Assembly (NCBI RefSeq): GCF_958298935.1
Contig: NC_084944.1
Location: forward strand, 17,143,679 to 17,207,678
Source: Phragmites australis
Taxonomy: Eukaryota; Streptophyta; Magnoliopsida; Poales; Poaceae
Length of the DNA: 64,000 nt
Direction of reading: 5' to 3'
Shown: piece by piece, positions 44,108 through 56,000 of the stretch
Layout: each line of letters starts with the position of its first letter
How positions within the stretch are numbered: position 1 is the stretch's first letter
Translations under genes and position numbers: made by a program
The notes under the pieces: model-generated
Databases searched by the model: none
Seen by the model: the letters and a program-made list of their open reading frames with translations, nothing else
Told to the model about the DNA's origin: nothing

Positions 44108-44711
44108 CTGGGTTGCTCACGGTTGTAGCAAAAATAGCTCTATTAGATCATAATTATGATTTTGGTGATTAATAATAATATAGTCATTGGGACTAACATG
44201 TTTGTCAAGGTAATATGTTAGTAGATCTCGTAGATGCAATATATCAATAAGCCACCTTAGACGGGACAAAGTTTGATTGAATTGGAGAAGTCCAACGAAG
44301 ATTTGCCTCACCAGAAGGTCCGGTGTAGAGGAGTTTGCACTCACCGGAGCATTAGCTCCAGAGGCTGATAGCCTCAACGGATAGTCCGGTGAATAGGACA
44401 TGAACTTACCGGAGGATTTCTAAAAAAAGGGGAGAATGCTGAGGACCTTACTGGATAGTCTGGTGATTTGCATTGGGTAACACCGGAGCATTTCTTGCAA
44501 AGAAGAATGCAAGTGCAGAAGACTAAAGATCAACCAGTGGGAAGGTCTGGTGCTTGTATTATGCACATCGGAGTATAGCAAAGGAGTATTTCTTGCAGAT
44601 ATGACTGCAAGTGCTGAAGAATGAAGATCAACTCACCGGATAGATCAGTGATCACAGAGATAGTTGCACCGGAGCATTTCTAAGGAAAAAAAGAGAGAGT
44701 TTAACTCACCG
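44108..44711. repeat. LTR-like fragment rich in ccgg-centred motifs
   Basis: Begins with attagatcataattatgatt + ttggtgattaat, which resembles the start of large copia (Maximus/SIRE-type) LTRs and the inverted right end of the LTR at 62230-63461. It is followed by many loose copies of caccggagcatttc and gatagtccggtg (44315-44700). No gene is seen. Confidence 0.5.
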
Positions 44712-45231
44712 GATGGCCCGGGAAGGATTGGAAGGAGAAAAGGAAAGGGAGAAGAAAAGGGGTTTTGGAATAATTCAAATTGGAGAATTTTGAATTTGGG
44801 TTTTCCTTTGGATTAGGATCAACTCAAATAAATATATTTGAATTATGAATTGGACTTGGATCTCGAGACTTTTGAAGATGATTTGAATCCAAGAATTTGA
44901 ATTCAAATTGGATTTTGAGCTGAACAGAATCTAAGAGTAGGTTTGAAATTGATAGACATTCAATTTTAAACCTTCACACAAAGAACCAAAAAAATCACAA
45001 ACTAATGCAAATGAACCAACTTAATGCAGAGATTATTTTGAATTTGATTCTAGTGCTCTTTGGAACACTTATTCAACTTAGCACATCTAATATACATGAA
45101 TGTATATATACTGGTATATATACATCCACATACCTATTTTCTTAACCTTAGTTAGCTTAATAAATCCTAAAAAGTTTTAATTTGGAGTGAAATTGTAATT
45201 AATTAGCATGCTTAAACTCATGATGTTACAT
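44712..45231 (-). repeat. Truncated LTR beside the Tat RNase H, copy 2
   Basis: Matches 30540-31073 closely, including the joint to the RNase H remnant (…catgatgttaca at the left end of the coding piece). The left edge is sharp at cccgggaagga, while copy 1 continues further to the left. Confidence 0.75.
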
Positions 45232-45640
45232 TGTACGGACAAGACTATAGGTGAGTCAGTTGTCCTTCCTTGGGATATACATGACCTTGAGTTCATCGAA
45301 TTTCTTTTCCAGCTTCCTCACCTCCGCGAGTTAGTCTGTGATGGTCTTATCCGAGGTTTGAAACTCCTTGCTAACTTGCTTCACTACCCACTGTGAATTC
45401 CCTTTCACAAGTAGGTGACAAATGCCAAGAGTACAAGCTACTCGGAGTCCAGCGAGCAGAGCCTCATATTCGGCTATGTTGTTCTTGGCTGGAAAATCTA
45501 TCTACAAAGCGTACTGCAGGTTTTCTCCGATTTTAGATATTAGGATAATCCTAGCCCCCGCGCATTGAAGCATGAGTGATCCATCAAAGAATAAAGTCCA
45601 TACATCTAATGATGTGGGGATGACCGATCTGCCATAGGTA
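45232..45640 (-). pseudogene. Tat-type second RNase H, copy 2
   Basis: Minus strand: IPTSLDVWTLFFDGSLMLQC, then IDFPAKNNIAEYEALLAGLR and VACTLGICHLLVKGNSQWVV, QVSKEFQTSDKTI, LKVMYIPRKDN. The FDGS motif and the E of AEYE are kept, so it is better preserved than copy 1, but there is a TAG after LQYAL. As in copy 1, an LTR follows directly, without integrase. Confidence 0.82.
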
Positions 45641-46423
45641 ATATGATAAATCGATTTGGTGGAGCTTCGACGTTGATGATCCAAAGGCTCCAAAGAACTC
45701 CTGCAACCACTATACACTACTCCTTGGTTATCAACTGTGTCAAGACGCATTGACCTCGCCAAGAAGGCTTTTTCAACCATGTATAGGTAGATGCAATCTT
45801 AATATTGGTGACTACTAATGAAATACTCGTGGGTTCAACAAACCAATAAATGGCAAAACTATCTAAAAGAGAATAATCTAAACTAAACCCGATCCTAAAC
45901 TATGATGGCTACTATATATTTATAGAAGGACGTGAGGAGGTCGACCTAGGGTTGTGCAGCTATGGGAAGAGGCGTATACAACAAGGACTCTGACCCCAAC
46001 ACGATTACAAGACCCAACTATGTCCAAAACGGTGGTGTTGTACATTATTTCTTTGACTCTGACTAAACTATAAAGAACATTTGGTCGAGCTCATATCCAT
46101 TGGAAACGGCTCATTGTAAGCTTTCTAGAATATCCATGATTGCCTCAAACGGACTTCTTATGAGATAGTTATACCCGTTTTACTGATGTGCTGTCCTGAG
46201 ACTCGATCACGACCACGACTAGAGCTCAGCCTCGAGTCCGAGTAGACTTGGCCTTCGAGGGGTGACGTTCGGTAAAGTTGTGGTGCTTCTCCCACGTTCC
46301 TAAGCAATAAAACATCAAAAGAATTTAGTAGTAATCCATCTAAGGAAGGATGAACAGCAAGAAATGAGTTCACCTAGTGGTCTAATTGTCATACCCGTGC
46401 TCTTGTAATTGGACCTTGTATGA
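45641..46423 (-). repeat. LTR-like insert between the two RNase H domains, copy A
   Basis: Homologous over its length to 54358-55172. On the minus strand it opens with a short coding stub (GPITRARV*QLDH*VNSFLA ... DVLLLRN). A TATA-like tataaatatat region follows near 45912-45930, and the insert ends ttcgac(g)ttgatgatcc-type sequence. I cannot assign a family. No clear TSD is visible. Confidence 0.55.
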
Positions 46424-46980
46424 TTTGAGGATTATTGGCAGCATTGATCATATCTGAAGGAGCCATGGGCTCATCATCTAATAGGTTTTAGTGGTCATTT
46501 TGGGCTTGATCTAGTTATGTCTATTCGGCTACAAAGTCAGCAAGTGCTTGAGACTTGATTGCTGTTCGAGGCTTGAAATGGACATCAAATTCTCCAAGTT
46601 CAATTGACCACTAGGCGATTCAACTAATTTCATCTCTATTTTGCAGGATCTCACCTAATGGGAATATTGATGGTATGGTGATCTTGTAAGTCTGGAAGTA
46701 GTGTCGTAACTTTTGAGAGGCTATCAATACCGCATAAAAAAGCTTCTGCACCTGTGGATAGCATTATTTAGAACTATGGAGAATTTCACTGATGCAGTAC
46801 AACGGTCGTTAGTTTTTCTCTCATTTGTCTTGCACTTCTCTTGCCACCACCAATACCCCACTTATAGCTCATGGTCCGACCATGATGTATAAGAGAATAT
46901 TCATTAGATTTGGGAGTGACTAGCACAGGAGGGAAGAAAGGTATCTCTTCAAATTGTTGAAAGCCTCTTCTGCTTCTTTT
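46424..46980 (-). pseudogene. First RNase H of the Tat element, copy 2
   Basis: Minus strand: KEAEEAFNNLKRYLSSPPVL, then, in shifted frames, YPQVQKLFYAVLIASQKLRH, YFQTYKITIPSIFPLGEILQ, WSIELGEFDVHFKPRTAIKS and QALADFVAE. This is the standard RNase H and its conserved end in Tat-type polyproteins. Several stops and frameshifts are present. Confidence 0.82.
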
Positions 46981-47720
46981 AACTAGTCAAACTTCTCATT
47001 TTTTCTTATCAACTTGAAGAAGAGAAGTCCTCGATCTTTGAGCCAGGAAATAAAATGACTAAGGGCTGCCATGCATCCAGTTAGTCTCTGAACTTCTCGC
47101 ACTGACTTAGGGGCTTTCATCTCCTCAATAGCTTTGATTTTCTCAGGATTGACTTCTATTCCCCGGTAAGACACTAGATATCCGTGTAATTTCCCCGCGC
47201 AAACTCCAAATGTGTACTTCTCCAGATTCAGCATGAATCGATTCTTGCGCAGGTTGTTGAATGTTTCTTGCAGGTTGGAGATTAGATCTTGATGCTTCTT
47301 TTTGGTTTTGACAGCGAGATCATCGATGTAAATCTCTACGTTCCGGCTAATCTGATCATGGAGTGTTATTTGCATTCCTCATTGGTATAGGGCATTAGCA
47401 TTCTTCAATCTGAAGGGCATTTTGACATAGCAATAAACTCCAAAAAGAGTAATAAAGGAGGTCTTCTCCTCATCCTCTTGATGCATGCTACTATGGTGAT
47501 AAGAATAGGCATCGAGAAGGCTTAGATAGTCACAACCAGATGTAGACCCAACTATTTGATCTATTCGTGGGACAGGAAAAGCGTCCTTTCGGTAGGATTT
47601 GTTGAGATTCGTGAATTCGACACACATTCACCATTTGTTGTTTGACTTTTTGACCATAAAAGGGTTTGCAAGCCACTTGAGGTGATCCACTCTCGAATAA
47701 AACCTGCCTTGATATGCCTT
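46981..47720 (-). pseudogene. Reverse transcriptase of the Tat element, copy 2
   Basis: Minus strand: CVEFTNLNKSYRKDAFPVPR, IDQIVGSTSGCDYLSLLDAY, then FGVYCYVKMPFRLKNANALYQ, then RNVEIYIDDLAVKTKKKHQD with the catalytic YIDD, and LTGCMAALSHFISWLKDRGL. The fingers-palm order is complete, with a stop at 47376-47378. The D of the first catalytic motif appears as LLDAYS. It is clearly different from the chromovirus RTs in this window (Y-I-D-D-L-A-V versus F-I-D-D-I-L-I). Confidence 0.88.
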
Positions 47721-48488
47721 TTGATTTCCTCTTTAATGGCTTATTTTCGATCTTGTGTGAACCGTTAGAGTTTCTATTTGACCGGCTTTGCGTTGGGCCA
47801 AATAGCTAGTTTGTGTTCAATCACCTCCCTTGGGATCCTGAGCATATCTGACGGTTGCCAGGCGAACACGTCAGCATTTTCCTGGAGGAAGGTGGTGAGC
47901 GCGAGTTCCTATTTGGGATCCAGTTTTGAGCTGACCCAAACGGTCTTGGATGCTGTTGGATCCAAAGAACTATTTTGACTTCACTGTGAGACTTCATGAT
48001 GGCCTTAGGACTTGAGTTTTTTGTCTCTTTATAGAGTTGATGTTGTGTGGCCATGTCTAGACTCTGTTTGTCACAGCGTAAGCCTGATTTTGTGCAACCT
48101 CGGATGTTAATGACTCCCTCGGGTCCCGGGATCTTCACGCACTGATGAGCATAATGTGTGCCTACCATGAATTTGGCAAGAGTAGGTCTTCCTAGGATGG
48201 CATTGTATGTTGTATCAAGGTCGACCACATCGAATAGAATTTTTTCTATCCAGAAATTATCATGCTTCGCGAAGGTAACGGATACTAATATCTAGTTGAT
48301 GGGAGTGGCTGAAGACCCGAGTACTATACCGTGGAAGGCTTGAGTAACTGGCTTAATAGCAGACCGAGAGATCTGCATACCTTCGGGTGCATTAGAAAAG
48401 AATGTGCTCAAGGACCTCCCTCCATTGATAAGGACTCAAGTAACCCTATAATTATATATCGTAGGCTCGACCACTATCGGGAAGTAGC
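47721..48488 (-). pseudogene. Protease region of the Tat element, copy 2
   Basis: Minus strand: VLINGGRSLSTFF (family D-G-x-S; here N replaces D), QAFHGIVLGSSATPIN, ILFDVVDLDTTYNAILGRPT, LAKFMVGTHYAHQCVKIPGP, GVINIRG. It would be an aspartic protease that matures the particle; the lost aspartate, stops and a frameshift show it is dead. The frame is cut at 48493 by a solo LTR and resumes at 51528. Confidence 0.82.
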
Positions 48489-48493
48489 CTAGC

Positions 48494-51400
48494 TGTAACA
48501 CCCAAAATTTCAACTTTTGCAATAATTTAAAATTTTGCTAAAACTTAAATAGGTGTTTGCAATTTTGGTTCTATAGGGAAATTAATTTCTAAATTTAAAT
48601 TGGCTTAGGTTAAATGTTTGTTGCATTCATGCCATTGTAGATGCAATAAGATTTTATTGTATGGAAAAAATTTGCAAAAACTCGCTAGAAATCGCTCGTT
48701 TAAACCCCTTTTTAAAATGTGTTGAAAATCAAATTGGAAAAAGGTTTTTAAAAATAGAAAATGCCTTCAGGCCGTTTCTTCTCTCCCCGGCTCAACCCCT
48801 CTCTCCCTCCCTTCTTTCCTCTCCCGAACGGGCCGCCAGCCTACCTTTCACCACACCGACCCAGTCCGTCGAGCCCCTCCTCCCCGCTTCCCTCGCTGCC
48901 AAGTGAGCCGCCAGCCGAGCTAGTTCCCCACCTGAGCCGCTCCCCACCTCCCTTTGCGCGCGGGCCCGACCCTGAGCAGCAAAACCGAGCCGCTCGCCGG
49001 CTAGCTCGCCTTCTTATTCCTTCGGCCGAAACGAATCGCCCCCAAAATTTGCACACCCGTTTCAAATCCCACCACCCCGGTCCGTATCTCTCCAATTAAT
49101 GTGCATGGCCACGATCCTCTCCCATCCTCTCCCCATTTCCAGCCCGTTTTCCCCTTTGAGTGCTCGCTAATCCATTGAAAACCGAAGCTTTTATGGCAAT
49201 TGGGGCCGCCGGCCATTTCTCCCAAACCTAGCCATCCCTCTCCCTCCCTCGGCTATTTAATCCCACCCTCTCCTTCCTTGTGCCGTTCCACACCCGAAGA
49301 ACTCGTTTCCCCTCTCTCTTGTGCATGGATTTGAGCTCCCCACTGTCGCCGCCATTGTTGCCAGTAAGAGCTCTGCCGCCGACTTAATTCGGCCGTGCCG
49401 AACCATTGTTGACCTCCTTTCCTTCTCCTTTGGTGTCGCAGAGGCTCGAGCGTCGTCTCCCGCAGCTGCTCGAAGCTCCTCCCGTCGCCATTGGCCGCCA
49501 CACTAAGCTCCAAGTGCCGCCACCCTTTCTTCTCTGTCGCCAGCCGTCTCCAGAGCCCCTCCGCCACCGACGAGTCCGTTGTGAGAACCCCCTTCCCCTC
49601 CTCTCTCATTTACGCCAAACCCCATCGAGGTTTGAGGTTGGATGCGCATTCCGGCGCATCTCTGGCGAGGCGCAGCTATCTTCGTCGCTACCGACCGCCG
49701 CCCGCCCCTGTTTAGAGCCAGTTTAAATCCCGTCCGTTCGATGCTTATCCAGTGACCTAAAATAGATAGCCCTTCATCTTTATGTTTCGGTGCACCGTAG
49801 ACCCGTGGACCGGCCTCCAGGCCGTAGTCCACGAGGTCCATGCACCTATTACTTGGCTTTTCCAGTAGACAAATAATTCAATAAATCTTTATTGCGTCAT
49901 AATTCTAATTTTCAGTATAAAATCAATTCGGTATTTCTCTGAAATTCAAGTAAAAATTGCAGATTAGTCCCTGGGACTTCAAAAGCTCAATACTTTTTTG
50001 CTCGTAGCTCCGATTTAGTTTATTTTTGTGTCCAGATGTTTGTAGCGGCGTGTAGAATCTTTTTATAGGGTTTTTATCTAGATTTAGCACTGTTTGGTGT
50101 ACTGTTCTTTGGTTTTCCTTTGCGTGTGCTTTTTTCGGTTTGTCGATTAGGAGCTAAGCAGTTCAGCAATCTCCAAGACCAAGCTTTCGAGGATTTTGAG
50201 CAGCACTCCATCGAAGGCAAGTGTTCTTGAGCATTTTGTCCCTGTTTTAGGATTTGCAGGTGTAGTTTTTATCCTTCAACATGCATGCTTGTCTAAATAT
50301 GAAATCCCATGTTAGGGTTTATTAGTTCTGATTGAATATTCCTTGTCGCCATTGTTTAGCCATGAGACAAAATGGGTAGTGTATGCTAGTGCAGTCATGG
50401 TTGGGAAAAATGTAAATCTTGACTAATGAATTGTGGAACAAGAATCGGAAAAGGGTAATTTTGTAGCAACATGGTATAGGGATCCCAACAGAATGGTTGT
50501 CGAGGTTGGTGTGGGAATGCATGTCTGCCGATAGTGCACAGTTGGTTGCGGTTGTTCCTGTGTGGGGTCCTAAGGACCGGTTCTTGAACATGTAACCAAG
50601 TTAGTTTCGCACAACTACGAGGCCTAAATGGGTACAGCCTGGCCAATTAATTAGCCACCCCTCTAGTTCTGTGAGCACCATTGGACGGTTATGTGGCACA
50701 AGAAGGGGGCCAATGCAACGATGGAATCGTCTGTTAGCGGTAAAACCTCAGTGGGTGCCTGCGGGCTAGTGGGATCTTTGTAAAGGCCTTGTAGTGAGAC
50801 CCCGACTCCACACCCTGAAAGTGTGAAGCAACACGGGAATCACAACTTGTGGGGAAAGCTGTGCAAACTCTGCAAAGTATAAACTGATTGATCAGCCATG
50901 CTCACGGTCAAGAGCGAACTTGGACTTCTTCAGGATTAGTTGGAATCAGGGTTTGGTCTGGTTGGTTGGGTAGTCGGGTAATGGAATTACCTCGTGAGTC
51001 TTGGTAGTCGGATGAAATCCGATGAGTCAATCATTTTTTCATAATTGTATCTTCACTTAGTAAATAGGATGCCTGTTGTTGGAATCATAGGTTCAGATTG
51101 CTTAGTGCAGTTACCCTGTGTCTAAACCTTTCCTTGATTTAAACCCCATATCATGTTTCCCTCCACTTGCGGAGTACAATCTTTGTACTCACACTTGTTG
51201 TCCCCTCCCTTGCATTCTACCGATGTTCAAAAGCCGGCAATGAAGCTGCTGCCTTTGACGAGGATGACTTCGACCAAGAGCTACTTTTATCAGCTGGTGT
51301 ACCCCCGGTCGACGCCTATGGAAGATGGAGGCCCTGCTGGCGCTGAAGACCTCTTTTTAGTTCCACTGTGTTTTTCTTCTAGACCCTCGGGTCCTTTTGT

Positions 51401-51527
51401 AATAGTTAATTATCGTTGTAATCTCTGCACTGTGATGATACACCCATGAAGTAAGCACATGTATGAAACTTGATCCTAGCATACATGTGTTGTGCCCAGT
51501 TTTGTTCTTTTAAAACTGGGTGTTACA
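48494..51527 (+). mobile_element. Solo LTR of an L1-related chromovirus
   Basis: TGTAACACCC...GGGTGTTACA, 3034 bp, with exact TSD ctagc (48489-48493 and 51528-51532). There is no internal region. Order of blocks is as in L1: AT-rich start, GC-rich centre (48770-49720), and a right part with the cgatcagxxxcaagacca...gagcagca block near 50160-50215. A TATA-like ctatttaat lies at 49253-49261. Proline- and serine-rich frames in the GC-rich centre are not supported as genes. Confidence 0.9.
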
Positions 51528-51663
51528 CTAGCCATATAAAGTTATCAGGGAAATTTTCTTGGTCGAAGGAGATTTTAGTATCTAACCACTTCACATCTTG
51601 ACAATCTTTAGGAATGACGGCTACGACTTCATGGGCCACCGTCTTGTACTATTTATTGGACTC
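51528..51663 (-). pseudogene. Gag-protease linker of the Tat element, copy 2
   Basis: Minus-strand frame VAHEVVAVIPKDCQDVKWLD followed by TKISFDQENFPDNFIW, which continues into the protease piece left of the solo LTR. It is cut on its right by C2 at 51664. Confidence 0.7.
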
Positions 51664-53399
51664 TGTCGGTGTATCAGGAACCGGGGATCCCTGAGTCCCG
51701 AGGCCAGGCCAGCCGTCCGCCACGTGTCACCATCCTGCGAGGTCCCTCCTGCGGGATGAGGAAAATCTAAGTTCCGGGAAAAGGTGCTCGGGACCACAGC
51801 CTCTGGTCCCCGAGCACCCCATTTTCCCGATGACCCGCAGAGTCCGAGCACCCTAGTCCCCCGATGATCAGAAGAGCTAAGTTCCGGGAGAGAGCGCTCG
51901 GGGGGCTGCGTGTGGCAGCCCCCAAGCGCTCGGTTCCCCGAGGATCAGTGCAAAAGTGCTCGGGAGAGAGTGCCCGGGGTCGCACGTGGCCGCCCCCGAG
52001 CACTTGGTTCCCCGAAGGTTCGAGCAAAAGCGCTCGGGAGAGAGTGCCCGGGGTTGCACGTGGCAGCCCCCAGGCACTTGGTTCCCCGAGGATCAGCGCA
52101 AAAGTGCTCGGGAGAGAGTGCCCGGGGTTGCACGTGGCAGCCCCCGGGCACTTGGTTCCCCGAAGGTTCGAGCAAAAGCGCTCGGGAGAGAGTGCCCGGG
52201 GTTGCACGTGGCAGCCCCCGGGCACTTGGTTCCCCGAAGGGTCAGCGCAAAAGTGCTCGGGAGAGAGCGCTCGGGGTTGCACATGGCAGCCCCTGAGCAC
52301 TTGGTTCCCCGAAGGGTCAGCGCAAAAGTGCTCGAGAGAGAGCGCTCGGGGTTGCACGTGGCAGCCCCCGAGCACTCGGTTCCCCGAAGGTTCGTGCGAG
52401 AGTGCCCGGGAGAGAGTGCTCGGGGAGGTGAACAGTACCCGAGCACTCGGTGCCCCGACGACCCAGAAGGGCTCCCGAGGGGCCCGCCGACGAGGTGTTA
52501 ACCAGTCAGAGGTCTGAGGCCGCATTTAATGGGCGTGTGCGGCCTGACATCCTGACATCCCCAACTGCTCCCGCCGCAGTGTCAGTCCCTGCCATGCTTT
52601 GGCAGAGAGGCGTGGGGCCATTAATTGCACGGGTCCCGTCCCGTATCATCCGGTGTATCTTGGGATAACGTTGCCAGGATCAAGGCGTTCCGCCTGCCAC
52701 CCTGCCGTGGCAGAGGAACAAGACAGGGTGGGCGCGCCGAGTGCCTCTGTGGCTGCTCGGTGGGCCCTCTCAACGGCGCGCACAGTGACGAGTGACCGGA
52801 CGCGCGCCGCGTTTTTCCACCGCCCCTGTCATTTCGCCCAGAGGAAATGATGACGCCTTTCTCAGTCATGGCTTCTGGGAACTTGTGCCCCTTCTTTCCC
52901 GTTCGGGGTATGTCGTGGCCGGCGAGTGCATAAAAGGATGGGCATACAGAAAGAGGAGGAGAGGAGAAAATCAGACAACATCGGAAAAGGATCAACTCGA
53001 AGCATCGAAGGAGAGAACAAGCCCAAGCAATCAATCGTGCCACACTTAGACGAAGAACACTGCAAGCAAGCCTGAGCAGAGCTAGAACAAGGAGCCTCAA
53101 GCTCTTAGTTAGACAATATATTATTGTAACCAGACATATTCCTTGAGGGATCCCCCCCAGGGAAAGTTATTGCATCCATACAGGAATAGAGTATTACGCC
53201 CCCGTGCGGCCCGAACCTGTCTAAACTCTGGTGCATTTACTTCCCTTTGCACTAGGTCGATCATCCCCCATCACCGGCCGTTGCATTTATTTCCACTTCC
53301 ATTTATTTCTCCAACGAACTTATTCAGGATCATCCCCCCGGCCGAATCTCTAAAAAGGGGTCTCTCAGGATCCCTGCGACAGGAGTTCACCCTCCGACA
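51664..53399 (+). mobile_element. C2: solo LTR with 74-bp hairpin array
   Basis: TGTCGGTGTATCAGGAACCG...CCTCCGACA, 1736 bp; flanking gactc (51659-51663) and aactc (53400-53404) is a TSD with one mismatch. Units of 73-75 bp start at 51958, 52031, 52105, 52179, 52254 and 52329, each with complementary gtgcccgggg / ccccgggcac-type arms around ttgcacgtggcag. A possible TATA element ataaaagg lies near 52930. The long frames of 252 and 217 codons on opposite strands through the array are artefacts of the repeat. Confidence 0.85.
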
Positions 53400-54357
53400 A
53401 ACTCGTAGGATGCGAAACCATAGAACATGTGGTTGATCGTCCTTTCGCACAGCTGGAAAGACATTGGGTCCATGTCATTCTCACTGCCACCTAAGTTAGA
53501 GTCTTTGCTTTGGGTTATAACCTAGATCTTCTTTCCTTTAGCACCTTTTCGACCTCCACCTTGACTAACTTTTTCCATAGGAGGCACTCATAGATGTTGT
53601 GGTTGTTAGTTTGGTGGAAGTCATACCAAGGCTTTCAGTCTCGTCCACCGGAACCAGGTGTAAAGCTTCTACCCCAAGAAGGATCGGAGCACTGGTCGGG
53701 ATGAACATCGGTAAGATCTACAAAAACTACATCAGATTTAGCTTTCTTGCTCTTACCTCCCTTGGTGTTCTTCTTGCGATTGCTCTAGACCTTGTCACCA
53801 TTGAGCTCGGGTTGAGGATGCTTGATGCCCTGAGTCTTTTCCTTAACATAGAGGAGCGGATCCTCATCCTTAGTATGCTTATCAATGATCTGCGTAAGCT
53901 ACTTAACCATTTCAGGCTCCTTTATAGCGATCTCTTCGACACAATGTCAGCTCTTAACCCCTTGAGTAAACGCCTAGAGGACATCGTAGTCACTAATCTT
54001 GGGGATGGTATTCTGGGTCTTGCTGAAGCGGTGCATGAACTTGCACAAGGTTTCATTCCCCATCTTCTAGAGATCATTTTTCATGCCAGGGTCAACGCAC
54101 GTACCCTGAAAATTAGCTCAGAACACGTCACAAAGTTGTTCCCATGTGTAGATCATCCCTGGTTATAGATTGGTGAACCATGTCCTGGCCACCTCTTCAA
54201 GGGTTGTAAGGAGGTAGTTCTCCACTACCCTTTTATCTCCACCAGCCGCTTGGATGGTCATGGTAGATCTGGAAAACTCAACGGTATTTGTCCTTTCATT
54301 GTATTTCTCGATCGTCCCAGGATGGAACCTGATGAGCAATGTTGGCCTGATCTTCCG
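53400..54357 (-). pseudogene. gag: gag of the Tat element, copy 2
   Basis: Minus strand: TIQAAGGDKRVVENYLLTTL, EEVARTWFTNL*PGMIYTWE, QLCDVF*ANFQGTCVDPGMK, TLCKFMHRFSKTQNTIPKIS. The pattern AGGDxxVxxNYLPxxL...ARxWxxNLPxxxIxxWxxLxxxFxxNF is that of Tat-group Gag. A later lysine-rich part (KGGKSKKAK) precedes the C2 insertion. Stops are frequent, mostly TAG or TAA. It is strongly decayed. Confidence 0.75.
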
Positions 54358-55172
54358 ATAGGTAGTGATAAGTCGGTGGGTGGAGAACTCGACGTTGATG
54401 ATCCAAAGGCTTCGACCCGAACAGATCGTCTCCCTTGCAATCACTACACCACAGCTCCGATGGTTATCAACCGTGTCGCGCGGTTGACCTCGCCAAGAAG
54501 GCTCAATCCCTGCAAGCGTACCGAGAACACAAGCAAGAACGTAGAAGATGCAATCTGAAATATTGCGAATTGAATTCAAGCACTCGAAGTCGGGGTTCCA
54601 CAAACACTTGCGGCGGCCTAGTCGGTCCGGAACAAGAGCGAAAATCTCACAACTGTGTGTAGATCAATGTCTAAGCAAAACCCAACCCTAATTAGGGTGG
54701 CGGCTACTGTATATAAAAGACTAGGGTCGGCCAAGGACCCTTGGACGCGTCCCTAATGGACTCCAACACGTTACACGGCCCAAAAGATGGTGGCGCAGCA
54801 CCCTGACAGATTCTGGATGTCTACTTGTTTCGACTATTCCTGTTGACTCAGAAAGAATTTGGACATGGGACTTGTACCGTTGGAAAGCTTATCTCCTTAG
54901 CTTTCCAACCATGTGTAGAACGTCAAAAACGGAGTCCGTATGCGTCCTGGGCGACGATTTTAGTGCGGACTGGTCCTGGACTCCGAAACGGACTCGAACT
55001 GGATTGGGCCTCCACCTTGGCTTGGGCGCCCTTGCTGTTCTTCTCCCGTGTTCCTAAGTAACAATATATCACAATTATTCAGTAGCATCCCATCCTCATC
55101 AAAATATAAAGGAACACTAAGGAACGAGCTCACCTCATGATTTAGTTGACGTGCACGAGCTTGTGTCAATGG
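54358..55172 (-). repeat. LTR-like insert in the Tat gag region, copy B
   Basis: Homologous to 45641-46423. On the minus strand it begins with the coding stub GPLTQARARQLNHEVSSFLS, ending DILLLRNTGEEQQ. A TATA-like tttatatacagtag lies near 54702-54715, and the block caacgtcgagttctccaccc is at the end. It sits in a different place of the Tat element from copy A, so the unit has moved or been copied separately. Confidence 0.55.
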
Positions 55173-56000
55173 ACCTATTGTTAGAGGAATACTCGGTGTG
55201 TGTATCCGAAAGAGTGATGTCCTCATCAGAACCTTGCTGACCAGCATACATTCCACAGATCTAGAGAGAAGGCTAGGCATCTGTTGATGGCGCCTTGCTT
55301 GGTTCCGTCACCTCTGAGAGTCTATCCCACGACAATCGAAGATAGGTCCCAATTTGAGATATGTCAGGACATTTCCCGATTAGATCGATGAGGGGTAGAA
55401 GAAGCCTCCTCAGACCCCCAGGCATCTTCATTGGTTGTCGATCACCTGACTCAAGTCATTGATTAGATGATCACCCCCATCTCTGATAATGAAAAATTCT
55501 CGAGGGTAATCTCCGTTAGAGGAGGTGTTTAGATCCATCATGGATGCTTCATCAGATTCCTTCAGATTGGTATCTTGACAATCCATGTTGTTAGAAACAA
55601 CTGGAATTGATCCTGACTTGTTGTGAATTGGACATTCACAGTTGCCTTAGCAGCCGAGTGTTTCAAACTTGATGTCATAATGTTTGGCACATTGATACAT
55701 AAATTGACTCGCTTGAATCATCACCAAAAAGTTTGTCATCGAGATCCACCCGATTGATCACCGCTTGTCGGGAAGAGCGATAAAGTTTTCATAGAACCCC
55801 TCATCCGAAAACCCCATTTTCGGTGATGCTTTGGGCATTGTTAGCGGTATGTCATGTGTAGACTCTTCAACACCTTTTTTCATGATCTCCATGGATGCTG
55901 CCATCTGTCGATGATTGGTGAACCGCCGATCTAACAAACTTGTTGAAGAATTAGGGGATATTTTGAATAGATGAATCACAAGGGAAACACACAATGGTTT
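55173..56000 (-). pseudogene. Upstream gag-region remnant of the Tat element
   Basis: A minus-strand frame runs with several stops from MAASMEIMKKGVEESTHDIP through GFSDEGFYENFIALPDKR to NLKESDEASMMDLNTSSNGD. I do not recognise a domain. Its position upstream of the Gag core and on the same strand suggests the N-terminal part of Gag or an extra leader frame. Confidence 0.4.

Noticed and set aside
49253..49735. Possible host gene with a TATA-like site in the solo LTR
   Set aside because: Ends, TSD and block order show an LTR; frames are short, serine/proline-rich and overlap on both strands.
51767..52525. Opposed long frames (252 codons minus, 217 codons plus) in C2
   Set aside because: Both strands are open at once through a 74-bp GC-rich repeat with few stops; composition, not coding, explains them.
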